Positions 7,171-14,015 of a stretch of 14,163 nt of DNA are shown here, piece after piece. The position numbers and the translations under genes are program-made. Source of the stretch: Roseomonas sp. Lineage in GTDB: Bacteria > Pseudomonadota > Alphaproteobacteria > Acetobacterales > Acetobacteraceae. How positions within the stretch are numbered: position 1 is the first letter of the stretch; each line of letters opens with the position of its first letter. The stretch is taken from the NCBI GenBank assembly GCA_020249415.1, contig JADCFR010000510.1:1-14163 (forward strand). Reading direction: 5' to 3'. The notes under the pieces were generated by a model. It did not search any database. It had not been told where the DNA came from and was given only the letters and a program-made list of their open reading frames with translations.

Positions 7171-8780
7171 GCCATCGCCCCCTCAATTTCCGCAAAGCGC
7201 GCCCCAGCACGCGGCAGAAGCCGCCGCAGATAGAAATCCGCCACCGCCCCATAAGCCGCGCCATCCGCCGCAGCCGCCCGCGCGAGAAGAGCACCGCCCA
7301 GCACCCAGCCCACCGCATCCAGATAGGCAGTCGCCAGCGCTTGACCAGCCTCTGCATCGCGGCCTTGTTCGGAAAGTACCGCTTCCGTGGTCCGGGCGAG
7401 CCCCTCGGCCGCCGCGCGCAGCCTGGCATCGGGGAGCGCCGCGATCTCCGCGATCAGGCTCCGCATCTCCGCCCCGCCATCGCGGGCGAGCTTGCGGGTC
7501 AGCAGGTCAATCGCCTGTATGCCGTTGGTGCCCTCATAAATCGGGGCAATGCGGGCATCGCGCAGCACCTGGGCGGCGCCGGTATCCTCAATGAAGCCCA
7601 TGCCGCCATGCACCTGCACGCCAAGCGAGGCGGTTTCCACCCCGCGATCCGTGGCCCATGCCTTCAGCACCGGGATCAACAGCGCGAGCCGCGTGTTGGC
7701 GGCGGCATCGCCCAAAAGCTCCGCGCGGTCTGCCGCCACCGCCGCTTCCAGCATGATCAGCCGGGCAGCGAGGGTGGTCGCGCGCATTTCCATCAGCATG
7801 CGCGCAACATCGGGGTGTTCGGCAATGGCCCGCCCATTCTGCACGCGCTGTGCGGCATAGGCTTCCGCGAGCCGCAAGGCCGCCGCGCCATGTGCCACAC
7901 CCTGAGTGCCAACGCCAAGCCGCGCATTGTTCATCATGGCAAACATGGCTTGCAGGCCACGATGCGGTTCGCCGACCATCTCGGCCTCCGCACCCTCATA
8001 CAACATGATGCAGGTGGGGCTGCCATGGATGCCCATTTTGCGTTCGATGCCACCGCAGCGGAAGGCATTGCGCGCGCCATCGGGTAGGATTTTCGGTGCC
8101 GCAAACAGCGAAATCCCGCGCGAGCCCGGTGGCGCATCCGGCAGGCGCGCCAGCACCAGATGCAGGATATTGCCGGCGCAATCATGCTCGCCCCAGGTGA
8201 TAAAAATCTTTTGCCCATGCAGCGCGTAGCGCCCATTGCCGAGCGGTTCCGCGCGCGTGCGCAGCATGCCCAAATCACTGCCGGCCTGCGGTTCGGTCAG
8301 GCACATGGCGCCGGTCCATTCACCCGCGATCATGGGCGGCAACCAACGCGCCGCCTGATCCGGCGTGGCGTGATGGCGGAGCAGATCAATCGCGCCGGCC
8401 GTCAGCAGCGGGCCAAGCATGAAGGAGGTATCGGCCGCCATGCCCAATTCCGTCATGGCGGTCCAAAGGCTGAGCGGCAGCCCCTGCCCGCCATGTTCCA
8501 CCGGTGCGGCCAGCCCCTGCCAGCCGCCTTCGCGCCATTGGTCATAAAGCGCCGGGTAATGCGCCGGCGTCGTCACCGTGCCATTGGCGTAGCGCGCGCC
8601 CTGCTTATCGGCTTCCTGGGCTTTCGGTTGCAGCGCTTCGGTGCAGAAGCGATTGGCCTCAGTCACAATCTGCGCAATGTCATCGGCAGACAGAGGCGCG
8701 CCGGCGGCGCTGGTCAGGCCCGGCAGGTCAACCAGGCGCGTCAGGCCGAAAATCAGATCATCAGCAGCGGTGGTGGTCAT
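7164..8780 (-). CDS. Acyl-CoA dehydrogenase, DmdC-like with C-terminal extension
   Basis: A 538-residue FAD enzyme that should oxidise an acyl-CoA thioester at the alpha-beta bond and pass electrons to electron-transfer flavoprotein. The short N-terminal segment (FGLTRLVDLPGL, about 11-22), the flavin-binding CLTEPQAGSDLG (160-171) and the catalytic-base region IYEGTNGIQA (Glu about 416) are present. About 120 residues follow, matching the C-terminal domain of the long ACAD subgroup often annotated as 3-methylmercaptopropionyl-CoA dehydrogenase (usual length near 590, so this one is slightly short). The substrate cannot be told from sequence. A longer in-frame start exists at 8840, but ATG at 8778-8780 forms an ATGA overlap with the upstream oxidoreductase stop and begins at the family's usual N-terminus, so it was chosen. 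No other dmd genes are visible, so a DMSP role is not supported. Confidence 0.86.
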   Translation of the reverse strand: MTTTAADDLIFGLTRLVDLPGLTSAAGAPLSADDIAQIVTEANRFCTEALQPKAQEADKQGARYANGTVTTPAHYPALYDQWREGGWQGLAAPVEHGGQGLPLSLWTAMTELGMAADTSFMLGPLLTAGAIDLLRHHATPDQAARWLPPMIAGEWTGAMCLTEPQAGSDLGMLRTRAEPLGNGRYALHGQKIFITWGEHDCAGNILHLVLARLPDAPPGSRGISLFAAPKILPDGARNAFRCGGIERKMGIHGSPTCIMLYEGAEAEMVGEPHRGLQAMFAMMNNARLGVGTQGVAHGAAALRLAEAYAAQRVQNGRAIAEHPDVARMLMEMRATTLAARLIMLEAAVAADRAELLGDAAANTRLALLIPVLKAWATDRGVETASLGVQVHGGMGFIEDTGAAQVLRDARIAPIYEGTNGIQAIDLLTRKLARDGGAEMRSLIAEIAALPDARLRAAAEGLARTTEAVLSEQGRDAEAGQALATAYLDAVGWVLGGALLARAAAADGAAYGAVADFYLRRLLPRAGARFAEIEGAMAA

Positions 8781-9937
8781 GGGGTGGACTCCAAGGCAGC
8801 AAGCAAACCAGGCGCGGGCGCATCTCGCCCGGCGGCCCATCCCGGCAGGGCGCGGGCCAGCGCATTATCCTCTGCCGCCGCGGCCAGGGCCAGTCCCAAA
8901 ACCGGGGCGAATTTGAAGCCATGGCCGGAAAAGCCGGACATGACAAAGCAGCCAGGGGCGGCGGCTTCCAGGATGAATTCCTCCCGGTCTTCCACATCAT
9001 AGTAGCAGGCCTGGGCGCCCAAGACGCGATAGCCCGCCGCATTGATCAGGCGCGGGCGGGCAAGGGCCAGGATTTCCTCGATTTCCGCGGGCGAGGCCGC
9101 GCGGGGATCAGCCCCGGCATCGCCCTGGCGCGAAAAGCGGTGATCGCCGATCTTGAGCGCGGTGCCCGCAACCGGCGGCACGGCGTAAAAGCCGCCATCC
9201 TCAGCCAGATCGAGCAACATGGGCGCGGCTTCCCAGGCAGCGCGGAAGGCCGCTGGGGCTTCAAGCCGCACCAGGATTTGCCGCGAAGGCACCACGCGCC
9301 CAACAAGCCCAGTGCCGAGCAGCCTTGGCCCCCAGGGGCCGGCGGCGAGCACCAGCAGATCGGCGCTGCGTTCCGTGCTATTGACCAGGCGCAGGGTTTT
9401 GCGCGCCGGCAGGGCGGCAGCGACCTCGGCCGCTTCGAACACCACACCCTTTGTCACGAGATGCGCGGCAAGCCCGGCGACGATGCGTTCCGCGAGCAAA
9501 ACGCCACCGCGCGGCAGGGTGAAGGCCGCGGCGATGCCGGTATCGGAAAGCATCGGAAAGCGCGCGGTGATTTGGCCCGGCGGCAGATCCGCGCAAGCAT
9601 GGCCATCTTCGCGCAACGCAATACGGCTTTCCGCCAGCCAGCCGCCCTGATGATTGGCCAGCGCCAGCACACCGGTTTCAACATAATGCCGCGCGCCGAT
9701 TGTGGCCCAGATCATCTCCCAGGCGGCATAGGCGGGATCAACCATGCGCATATAGCCGGCCTGCGCGCCATAGGCGTGGCGGATCAGCCGATGCTGATCA
9801 ACCGAGGCACCGCGCGGATTGGGGATGGGCGCCTGTTCAACCACGCGCACCTGCCACCCGGCGCGCGCCAGCGCCCAGGCGGTGCTAAGGCCCATGATGC
9901 CGGCGCCGAGGATGAGGGCGGTTTTCTGACTTGCCAT
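8777..9937 (-). CDS. Sarcosine-oxidase-like FAD-dependent amine oxidase (DAO family)
   Basis: A 386-residue member of the monomeric sarcosine oxidase / N-methyl amino acid oxidase group, which oxidises secondary or cyclic amino acids with release of hydrogen peroxide. The Rossmann motif GAGIMG (11-16) and Glu34 bind FAD. DQHRLIRHAYG (47-57) matches the conserved RxxRHAYG active-site segment. Cys311 (QACYYD) falls where the family carries the cysteine covalently bound to the flavin, and GFSGHGFK (335-342) is the typical C-terminal signature. The length fits the family (about 385-390). The start is ATG at 9935-9937, with only a weak AGG upstream. The stop overlaps the acyl-CoA dehydrogenase start by 4 nt, so the two are co-expressed, although no shared pathway is obvious. 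The natural substrate is unknown. Confidence 0.85.
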   Translation of the reverse strand: MASQKTALILGAGIMGLSTAWALARAGWQVRVVEQAPIPNPRGASVDQHRLIRHAYGAQAGYMRMVDPAYAAWEMIWATIGARHYVETGVLALANHQGGWLAESRIALREDGHACADLPPGQITARFPMLSDTGIAAAFTLPRGGVLLAERIVAGLAAHLVTKGVVFEAAEVAAALPARKTLRLVNSTERSADLLVLAAGPWGPRLLGTGLVGRVVPSRQILVRLEAPAAFRAAWEAAPMLLDLAEDGGFYAVPPVAGTALKIGDHRFSRQGDAGADPRAASPAEIEEILALARPRLINAAGYRVLGAQACYYDVEDREEFILEAAAPGCFVMSGFSGHGFKFAPVLGLALAAAAEDNALARALPGWAAGRDAPAPGLLAALESTP

Positions 9938-9991
9938 GGCGTTAACCTATGCCGGTTTGGGCGGGGAATGGGAATGCTTGTTTTCTCAATG

Positions 9992-10015
9992 AGCAAAGGG
10001 CAAACCGCCTTTGCT
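9992..10015. repeat. 8-bp perfect inverted repeat in the divergent intergenic region
   Basis: AGCAAAGG (9992-9999) is mirrored by CCTTTGCT (10008-10015) around eight bases. It lies in the 135-bp space between the divergent amine oxidase and MAPEG genes, 57 bases before the MAPEG start. It could be an operator or a 5' leader hairpin; the sequence does not decide between them. Confidence 0.45.
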
Positions 10016-10072
10016 TGGCCGGCACACGGCAAGGACCTGGCCCGCCCAGGGCAAAAAGGAGCGCCTCCCGCC

Positions 10073-10459
10073 ATGATCATCGCCTTCTGGACCCTGCCTT
10101 TGGCGCTGATCTTCCTCTGGCTCAGCTTTCGCGTCATTCGCTATCGGCGGGCCGAGCGGATTCCGCTTGGGTCAGGGGGCAATGCCGCCTTGGAACGTGC
10201 CATCCGGGCACATGCCAATTTCGCGGAATTCGTGCCCTTTGCGGTGCTGCTGCTGATCCTGGCAGAATGGGGCGGCGCCTGGCCATGGCTGCTCCACGCG
10301 CTTGGGGCGCTGCTGGTCGCGGCCCGCCTGTCCCATGGCATGGGCATGGTGCAAGACCCTGAGGATTATCGCTTTCGCGTCTTTGGCATGACGGGAACCT
10401 TCAGCGTCTTGGGCATCGCGGCAGCCATGGCCTTTTGGGGCGCGCTGATGCGCGCATGA
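10073..10459 (+). CDS. MAPEG-family integral membrane protein
   Basis: A 128-residue protein with four hydrophobic segments (about 2-20, 52-65, 70-86 and 106-125) and the MAPEG hallmark around ALERAIRAHANFAEFVPF (39-56), with the conserved Asn and Glu of helix two. A polar segment QDPEDYRFRVFG (94-105) precedes the last helix, as is usual. Bacterial members are often annotated as glutathione-S-transferase-like membrane proteins, but the true activity of this type is mostly unknown. The start ATG at 10073 is chosen because the hydrophobic N-terminus begins there and AAGGAG (10056-10061) lies 11 bases upstream. The same frame stays open far upstream through the complement of the opposite-strand genes, which is an artefact of GC content. 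No evident link to the next two genes beyond orientation. Confidence 0.87.
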   Translation: MIIAFWTLPLALIFLWLSFRVIRYRRAERIPLGSGGNAALERAIRAHANFAEFVPFAVLLLILAEWGGAWPWLLHALGALLVAARLSHGMGMVQDPEDYRFRVFGMTGTFSVLGIAAAMAFWGALMRA

Positions 10460-10489
10460 CTGCGTGGGCGATGCGACCGATTGCGCCCC

Positions 10490-10527
10490 ATGATGCCGCC
10501 TCATCCGGGGAGAAATGAGCCATGACC
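10490..10527 (+). repeat. Leader repeat, copy A (upstream of the VOC gene)
   Basis: This 38-base stretch, ending at the second codon of the VOC gene, matches 11043-11080 at 31 of 38 positions without gaps. It carries the ribosome binding site GGGGAGAAATGA and the ATGACC start in the same spacing as copy B. Confidence 0.6.
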
Positions 10528-10953
10528 CCACCCCTCGCACCCTGCCCTGCCGACCTCGTCCCCGAGCTTTCGGTGCGCGACCTTGCCAAAAGCCTTGCCT
10601 TCTGGTGCGGGGCTTGTGGCTTCGCTGTGATCTACGACCGGCCAGAGCACGCCTTCGCCTGCATTCAGCGCGGCTCGGCGCGGGTGATGCTGGACCAGCT
10701 GGGCACGGATCGGGACTGGGTGACGGGGCCGCTTGAGCCGCCGCTGGGACGGGGCATCAATCTTGAGATCGCGGTCGAGGATATTGCGCCAATCCTGGTG
10801 GCCTTGGCCGCGGTGGGTTGGCCGCTTTTTCTCGACGTTGAGGAGAAGACCTACCGCGTCGGCGAAGGTGCGGTGACGGTGCGGCAATTCCTGGTGCAGG
10901 ACCCGGACGGCTACCTGTTGCGCTTCTCCGAGAGGATTGGCGATGGCGCTTGA
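10522..10953 (+). CDS. VOC-superfamily protein, bleomycin-resistance (BLMA)-like
   Basis: A 143-residue protein of the vicinal oxygen chelate fold. The opening LVPELSVRDLAKSLAFW (12-28), the FAVIYDRPEHAFACIQR block (34-50) and the C-terminal FLVQDPDGYLLRFSE match the bleomycin-resistance-like subgroup, whose characterised members bind and sequester the drug without catalysis. Actual resistance is unproven, and such housekeeping homologues are common in alphaproteobacterial chromosomes. The start ATG at 10522 has a strong GGGGAG (10507-10512) at nine bases. It lies 62 bases downstream of the MAPEG stop and could share its transcript. It could instead be a lyase or isomerase of the same fold. 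Confidence 0.83.
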   Translation: MTPPLAPCPADLVPELSVRDLAKSLAFWCGACGFAVIYDRPEHAFACIQRGSARVMLDQLGTDRDWVTGPLEPPLGRGINLEIAVEDIAPILVALAAVGWPLFLDVEEKTYRVGEGAVTVRQFLVQDPDGYLLRFSERIGDGA

Positions 10954-11042
10954 ATTCGAGACCTGAGATATCTGCTTTCGGCAGCGCTTCAGACGTGATC
11001 CTGCGTGGCCGAACGCTTGTGTGATGAGTGTGAATGCTGCCT

Positions 11043-11080
11043 ATGATGCGCCTTCATTCTCGGAGAAATGATCCATGACC
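11043..11080 (+). repeat. Leader repeat, copy B (upstream of the rhodanese gene)
   Basis: Second copy of the 38-base leader found at 10490-10527. It includes ATGATGC at its left end, CGGAGAAATGA as ribosome binding site, and the start codon at the same offset (base 33). Flanking bases further upstream show no similarity. Confidence 0.6.
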
Positions 11081-11455
11081 TTGACCGTCCAACAAATGCT
11101 CGCCGCCGCAGAGGCCGTAGTGCCACGCATCAGCGCCGATGAAGCAAAGGGCCTGGTCGGCCGCGCCGATGTTGTTTTTCTGGATGTGCGCGAACCAGGC
11201 GAAGTCGCGGCCTCTGGCAAGGTGCCGGGCGCCTTGACCATTCCGCGCGGTCTGGTTGAATTCCGCGCTGATCCTTCATCCGCTTCGCATGATGCGAATT
11301 TCGATCGCGCCAAGACCATTGTCGCCTATTGCGCCTCAGGCGGGCGTTCCGCGCTGGTGCTAAAGACGCTGCATGACATGGGCTATGCCAATGTGCGCAA
11401 TCTGGGCACCTTCAAGAATTGGGTGGATAGCGGCGGAGAGATCGAAAAGGCCTGA
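11075..11455 (+). CDS. Single-domain rhodanese-like sulfurtransferase
   Basis: A 126-residue protein with one rhodanese domain covering almost its whole length. The conserved LDVREPGE (36-43) and the active-site loop CASGGRS (Cys86 to Ser92) are intact, so sulfur transfer through a persulfide on Cys86 is expected. The last conserved element NLGTFKNWVDSGG (109-121) resembles the usual GG..W...G closure. The donor and acceptor are unknown, and no sulfur-metabolism gene is nearby. There is no signal peptide, so it should be cytoplasmic. The ribosome binding site GGAG (11062-11065) lies nine bases before the ATG. The 121-bp gap after the VOC gene shows no clear terminator, so co-transcription is possible. 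Confidence 0.92.
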   Translation: MTLTVQQMLAAAEAVVPRISADEAKGLVGRADVVFLDVREPGEVAASGKVPGALTIPRGLVEFRADPSSASHDANFDRAKTIVAYCASGGRSALVLKTLHDMGYANVRNLGTFKNWVDSGGEIEKA

Positions 11456-11464
11456 CGCCGCAAC

Positions 11465-11490
11465 GGGGATCGCGCCCGCACGCGATCCCC
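11465..11490. terminator. 10-bp hairpin between convergent genes
   Basis: GGGGATCGCG (11465-11474) pairs perfectly with CGCGATCCCC (11481-11490) around a six-base loop. It starts nine bases after the rhodanese stop and is followed by CTGTTCT, a weak T-rich tail. As a symmetric hairpin between convergent genes it may stop transcription from both sides. Confidence 0.75.
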
Positions 11491-11506
11491 CTGTTCTGCA
11501 TGGCCT

Positions 11507-12463
11507 CTATTGTGGCTGAATGCCCGCCGCGCGCGCCGCATCGCCCCATTTCTTCATCTCCGCTGCCGTGAAGGCGCGCATTTCTTCCGGCGTATTGGAA
11601 ACAATTTCAGCCCCCAAAGTCTTGTGGCGTTCTACCACGCTTGGCACTTGCAGCGCGGCGCGAATATCGGCGTTGAGCTTGGCAAGAATGGGTGCAGGAA
11701 GGCCGGCCGGGCCAATCACCATGCCCCAGGTTGAAGCCTCAAACCCTGGCAAGAAGGCTTCGCCAATGGTGGGCACATCGGGCAATTGCGGACTGCGCCG
11801 TGCGCCGGTTGTGGCAAGGGCCTTGAGCGTGCCGGCCTGGATATGCGGCAGCGCAGCCGGCACCGTGTCAAACATGATATTCACGCGATTGGCGATCAGA
11901 TCGGGATGCGCCTGGGTGCTGCCGCGATAGGGCACGTTTTCCAACTTGATCCCGGTTCGCTCGGCAAAGAGCACCGGCGCCAAGCGCACAACGCCACCTG
12001 TGCCGGCAAAGGTCACCCCCGGATTGCGCTTGGCATATTCCACCAATTCTGCGGGCGTATTGGGTGCAAAGGCTTTCGGCGCACATAGCACCAAAGGTGT
12101 GGCGGTGGTCTGTGTGATGAAAGTGAAATCCCGCATGGTATCGAAGGGCAGCCGGTAGAAGGCGGCATTTATCGGATGCGCGACCGATACCAGCCCCAGC
12201 GTGTGCCCATCCGGGGCGCTGCGCGCCACCACTTCCGTACCGATCACGCCATCCGCCCCGGCGCGGTTTTCCACCGGAACGGGCTGGCCCCAGGCGGCGG
12301 CCAGGGGCTCGGCGATCAGCCGCGCGGTGATGTCCGAAACGCCACCCGGCGTATAGGGCACAATCATGCGCACGGCGCGATTGGGAAATCCGCCCTGCGC
12401 CTTGGCGCGGGCAGCAAGCAATAGGGCGGGCGCAGCAAGCGCGGCGCGGCGGGTCAGCTTCAT
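11507..12463 (-). CDS. TctC/Bug-family periplasmic solute-binding protein
   Basis: A 318-residue extracytoplasmic receptor of the tripartite tricarboxylate transporter (Bug) family, which captures carboxylates or related small molecules. The leader MKLTRRAALAAPALLLAARA has a twin arginine and a probable cleavage after residue 22 (AKA-QG), suggesting Tat export. The mature protein begins with FPNRAVRMIVPYTPGG, the family's standard first strand and ligand loop, and contains ENRAGADGVIGTE (about 66-78) and PYRGSTQAHPDL, both typical. No TctA or TctB membrane subunits are in the window, so it is an orphan receptor of the kind found in large numbers in Acetobacteraceae and Burkholderiales. The start ATG at 12461-12463 has GGGGAG (12471-12476) seven bases upstream. 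The ligand cannot be predicted. Confidence 0.93.
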   Translation of the reverse strand: MKLTRRAALAAPALLLAARAKAQGGFPNRAVRMIVPYTPGGVSDITARLIAEPLAAAWGQPVPVENRAGADGVIGTEVVARSAPDGHTLGLVSVAHPINAAFYRLPFDTMRDFTFITQTTATPLVLCAPKAFAPNTPAELVEYAKRNPGVTFAGTGGVVRLAPVLFAERTGIKLENVPYRGSTQAHPDLIANRVNIMFDTVPAALPHIQAGTLKALATTGARRSPQLPDVPTIGEAFLPGFEASTWGMVIGPAGLPAPILAKLNADIRAALQVPSVVERHKTLGAEIVSNTPEEMRAFTAAEMKKWGDAARAAGIQPQ

Positions 12464-12584
12464 GGCGTTTCTCCCCTTTGGGTATTTCGGGAAGTCTGCA
12501 TGAATGCGCGGATTGCGCCAGGGTTTCTTTGCGCCGGCGATTTGGCATAAACATGGCGCCGATGCCGCGACAAGATCTTACACC

Positions 12585-13244
12585 ATGCTGATCCTTGCCC
12601 TTGAAGGGGCCTTGGCGCGCTGTTCCGCGGCGCTCGTCCGCGATGGCTTGGTGCTGGCTGAGGCGGTGCATCAAGCGCCGCGCGGCCATCCGACTGCCCT
12701 ACCCCCCATGGCGGCGCAGGTCTTGGGAGAAGCGGGCGTCACGCCCGCCAGCCTGGATGCCATTGCCGTGGGTGTGGGCCCCGGCGGCTTTACGGGGCTG
12801 CGCACCGCCATTGCGCTGGCCGAGGGCTTGGCGCAGGCACGCGGCAAGCCTTTGATCGGCGTAACCACGGGGGAGGCTTTGGCGGCGGAAGTCCCGCCCT
12901 CGGCATGGGCAGGCCAGGCGCTTTGGTCGGTGCTGGATCAGCGTCAGGGCCGCGTGGTGCTGGAAATCTTCCGCCCAGGCGCAGCTTGGCCCGAAGCGCC
13001 CCTCATTCTGCCGCTGGCCGACCTGCCTGACCCAGCCGGACCCGTGCTGCTGGTGGGCGATGCGGCAGCATCGGCGGCGACGGCGCTGACGGCGCGGGGT
13101 TTCGCCGCCAGCGCTGTGCTGCCCGAGTTTCCTTCGGCCGGAGCGGTGGGACGCGTGGCCGGACAAAGGCTGGCTGGCAAACTGCCCCCGCGCAGCGCTG
13201 CCCCGCTCTACGCCGAACCGCCCGCCACCACGCGCCCGGGCTGA
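12585..13244 (+). CDS. tsaB: TsaB, tRNA t6A37 threonylcarbamoyl-transfer complex subunit
   Basis: A 219-residue ASKHA-fold protein that partners TsaD and TsaE in adding threonylcarbamoyl to A37 of ANN-decoding tRNAs. The N-terminal strand MLILALEGALARCSAAL and the signature VGVGPGGFTGLR (62-73, usually GPGSFTGLR) are diagnostic. The Asp of the usual first-strand DTA motif is replaced by Glu7, which matters little because TsaB is a dimerisation partner rather than a catalyst. The length agrees with the family. The start ATG at 12585 is taken because the conserved strand begins there; an upstream in-frame ATG at 12504 adds 27 unrelated residues. The Shine-Dalgarno sequence is poor. It is divergent from the Bug gene across 121 bp and is followed after five bases by rimI, an arrangement common in alphaproteobacteria. 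Confidence 0.93.
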   Translation: MLILALEGALARCSAALVRDGLVLAEAVHQAPRGHPTALPPMAAQVLGEAGVTPASLDAIAVGVGPGGFTGLRTAIALAEGLAQARGKPLIGVTTGEALAAEVPPSAWAGQALWSVLDQRQGRVVLEIFRPGAAWPEAPLILPLADLPDPAGPVLLVGDAAASAATALTARGFAASAVLPEFPSAGAVGRVAGQRLAGKLPPRSAAPLYAEPPATTRPG

Positions 13245-13249
13245 TACGC

Positions 13250-13711
13250 ATGCCCGCGCGGATCAAAACCGTGGGCGCTGAAGCGGCAGCGTTGCTGGCG
13301 GAAATTCACGCGGAGAGCTTCCCGGTCAATCAGGCTTGGGGGCCGTCTGCCATCGGAGTTATGCTTGGCCTGCCCGGGCATTTCGGCCTTTTGGCAATCA
13401 GGCAGGATCAACCGCAAGGCTTCGCGCTAGGCCGCGCGCAGGCCGATCAGGCTGAAATCCTGACCATCGCGGTCCGGCCAGGGGCGCGGGGGCAAGGGCT
13501 TGGGCGCCTTTTGCTCCATGCGCTGATGTCTGAAGCCGCGCGGCGCGGCGCGACAGAACTCTTTCTGGAGGTCGCGGAACCCAATGCCGCTGCGCGCGCG
13601 CTTTACGCCTGCGCTGATGCGCGGGAAGTCGGACGGCGAGCGCGTTACTACGCCGATGGCGCGGCGGCGTTCGTTTTACGGATTGACCTTGTGCATGCTC
13701 CAAAAGCTTGA
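13250..13711 (+). CDS. rimI: RimI-like GNAT N-acetyltransferase
   Basis: A 153-residue GNAT-fold acetyltransferase. RimI acetylates the N-terminal alanine of ribosomal protein S18 using acetyl-CoA. The acetyl-CoA binding motif is RGQGLG (80-85) inside ILTIAVRPGARGQGLGRLLL, preceded by the usual beta-4 strand. ELFLEVAEPNAAARALY gives the motif-B region with its conserved Asn and the Tyr of ALY. The segment after ALY reads ACADAREVGRR, whereas most RimI proteins have a GF pair before REVGRR, so this loop is slightly divergent. The start ATG at 13250 follows the tsaB stop by five bases, and the pair is almost certainly co-transcribed. The position directly after tsaB supports RimI over a generic GNAT. 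Confidence 0.88.
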   Translation: MPARIKTVGAEAAALLAEIHAESFPVNQAWGPSAIGVMLGLPGHFGLLAIRQDQPQGFALGRAQADQAEILTIAVRPGARGQGLGRLLLHALMSEAARRGATELFLEVAEPNAAARALYACADAREVGRRARYYADGAAAFVLRIDLVHAPKA

Positions 13712-14015
13712 ATTTCACAGAGGCGCTTCAATTCCTGGTCTGGAAACCAATAAAGGGGTCAGGCCCCATCCAAGGGCGAAAGCCGCCCTGACCATCCCAG
13801 GCAGGTGGTCAGTCGGTGATTGGGCTGATTCCATGTCTGCATTAAGGGTTTCACGGCGGGGCGGGCCACACCGCGCACCCATGCGCTGGTTCGGATAAAG
13901 GTCCTCGCGATCTGAAAGCATTATCATGCCAAGCGGGCTCATCTTGCGGCTCAAAAAACGCCACGAGAAGGAGATTCGGTGGGTTTTCGATGAAGGATAG
14001 CAAACGGAAATCCGC
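13712..14015. other. About 300 bp without a convincing gene, between convergent genes
   Basis: Open frames cross this stretch on both strands (for example on the minus strand from about 14104 down to 13715), but their translations show no domain, strand or helix pattern that I recognise. The stretch looks less GC-rich than its surroundings, with several A- or T-rich runs around 13915-13930, 13954-13960 and 13981-14010. Its left part holds the inverted-repeat cluster at 13755-13812. The rest may be a decayed gene or insertion remnant, but nothing visible proves it. Confidence 0.5.
13755..13812. repeat. Three-part inverted-repeat cluster (GGTCAGG / CCTGACCA / TGGTCAG)
   Basis: GGTCAGG (13757-13763) pairs with CCTGACC (13787-13793), and CTGACCA (13788-13794) also pairs with TGGTCAG (13806-13812), so the central arm can fold with either flank. 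Two small hairpins sit inside: GGGG-N5-CCCC (13755-13767) and GGC-GAAA-GCC (13775-13784). On the minus strand the outer hairpin is followed by CCCTTTATT. It may end transcription of rimI and its convergent neighbour, or be a REP-like element. Confidence 0.55.

Noticed and set aside
8781..8840. Longer start for the acyl-CoA dehydrogenase at 8840
   Set aside because: The 20 added residues (Arg- and Cys-rich) lie over the end of the upstream gene and do not fit the family N-terminus.
8504..10072. Long plus-strand open frame running into the MAPEG gene (651 codons in total)
   Set aside because: It is antisense to two well-supported flavoenzyme genes, and its translation has no domain before the MAPEG methionine at 10073. 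High GC content keeps such frames open.
10954..11042. Small CTGC-TTTCG-GCAG hairpin after the VOC gene as a terminator
   Set aside because: The stem has only four base pairs and no T-run follows.
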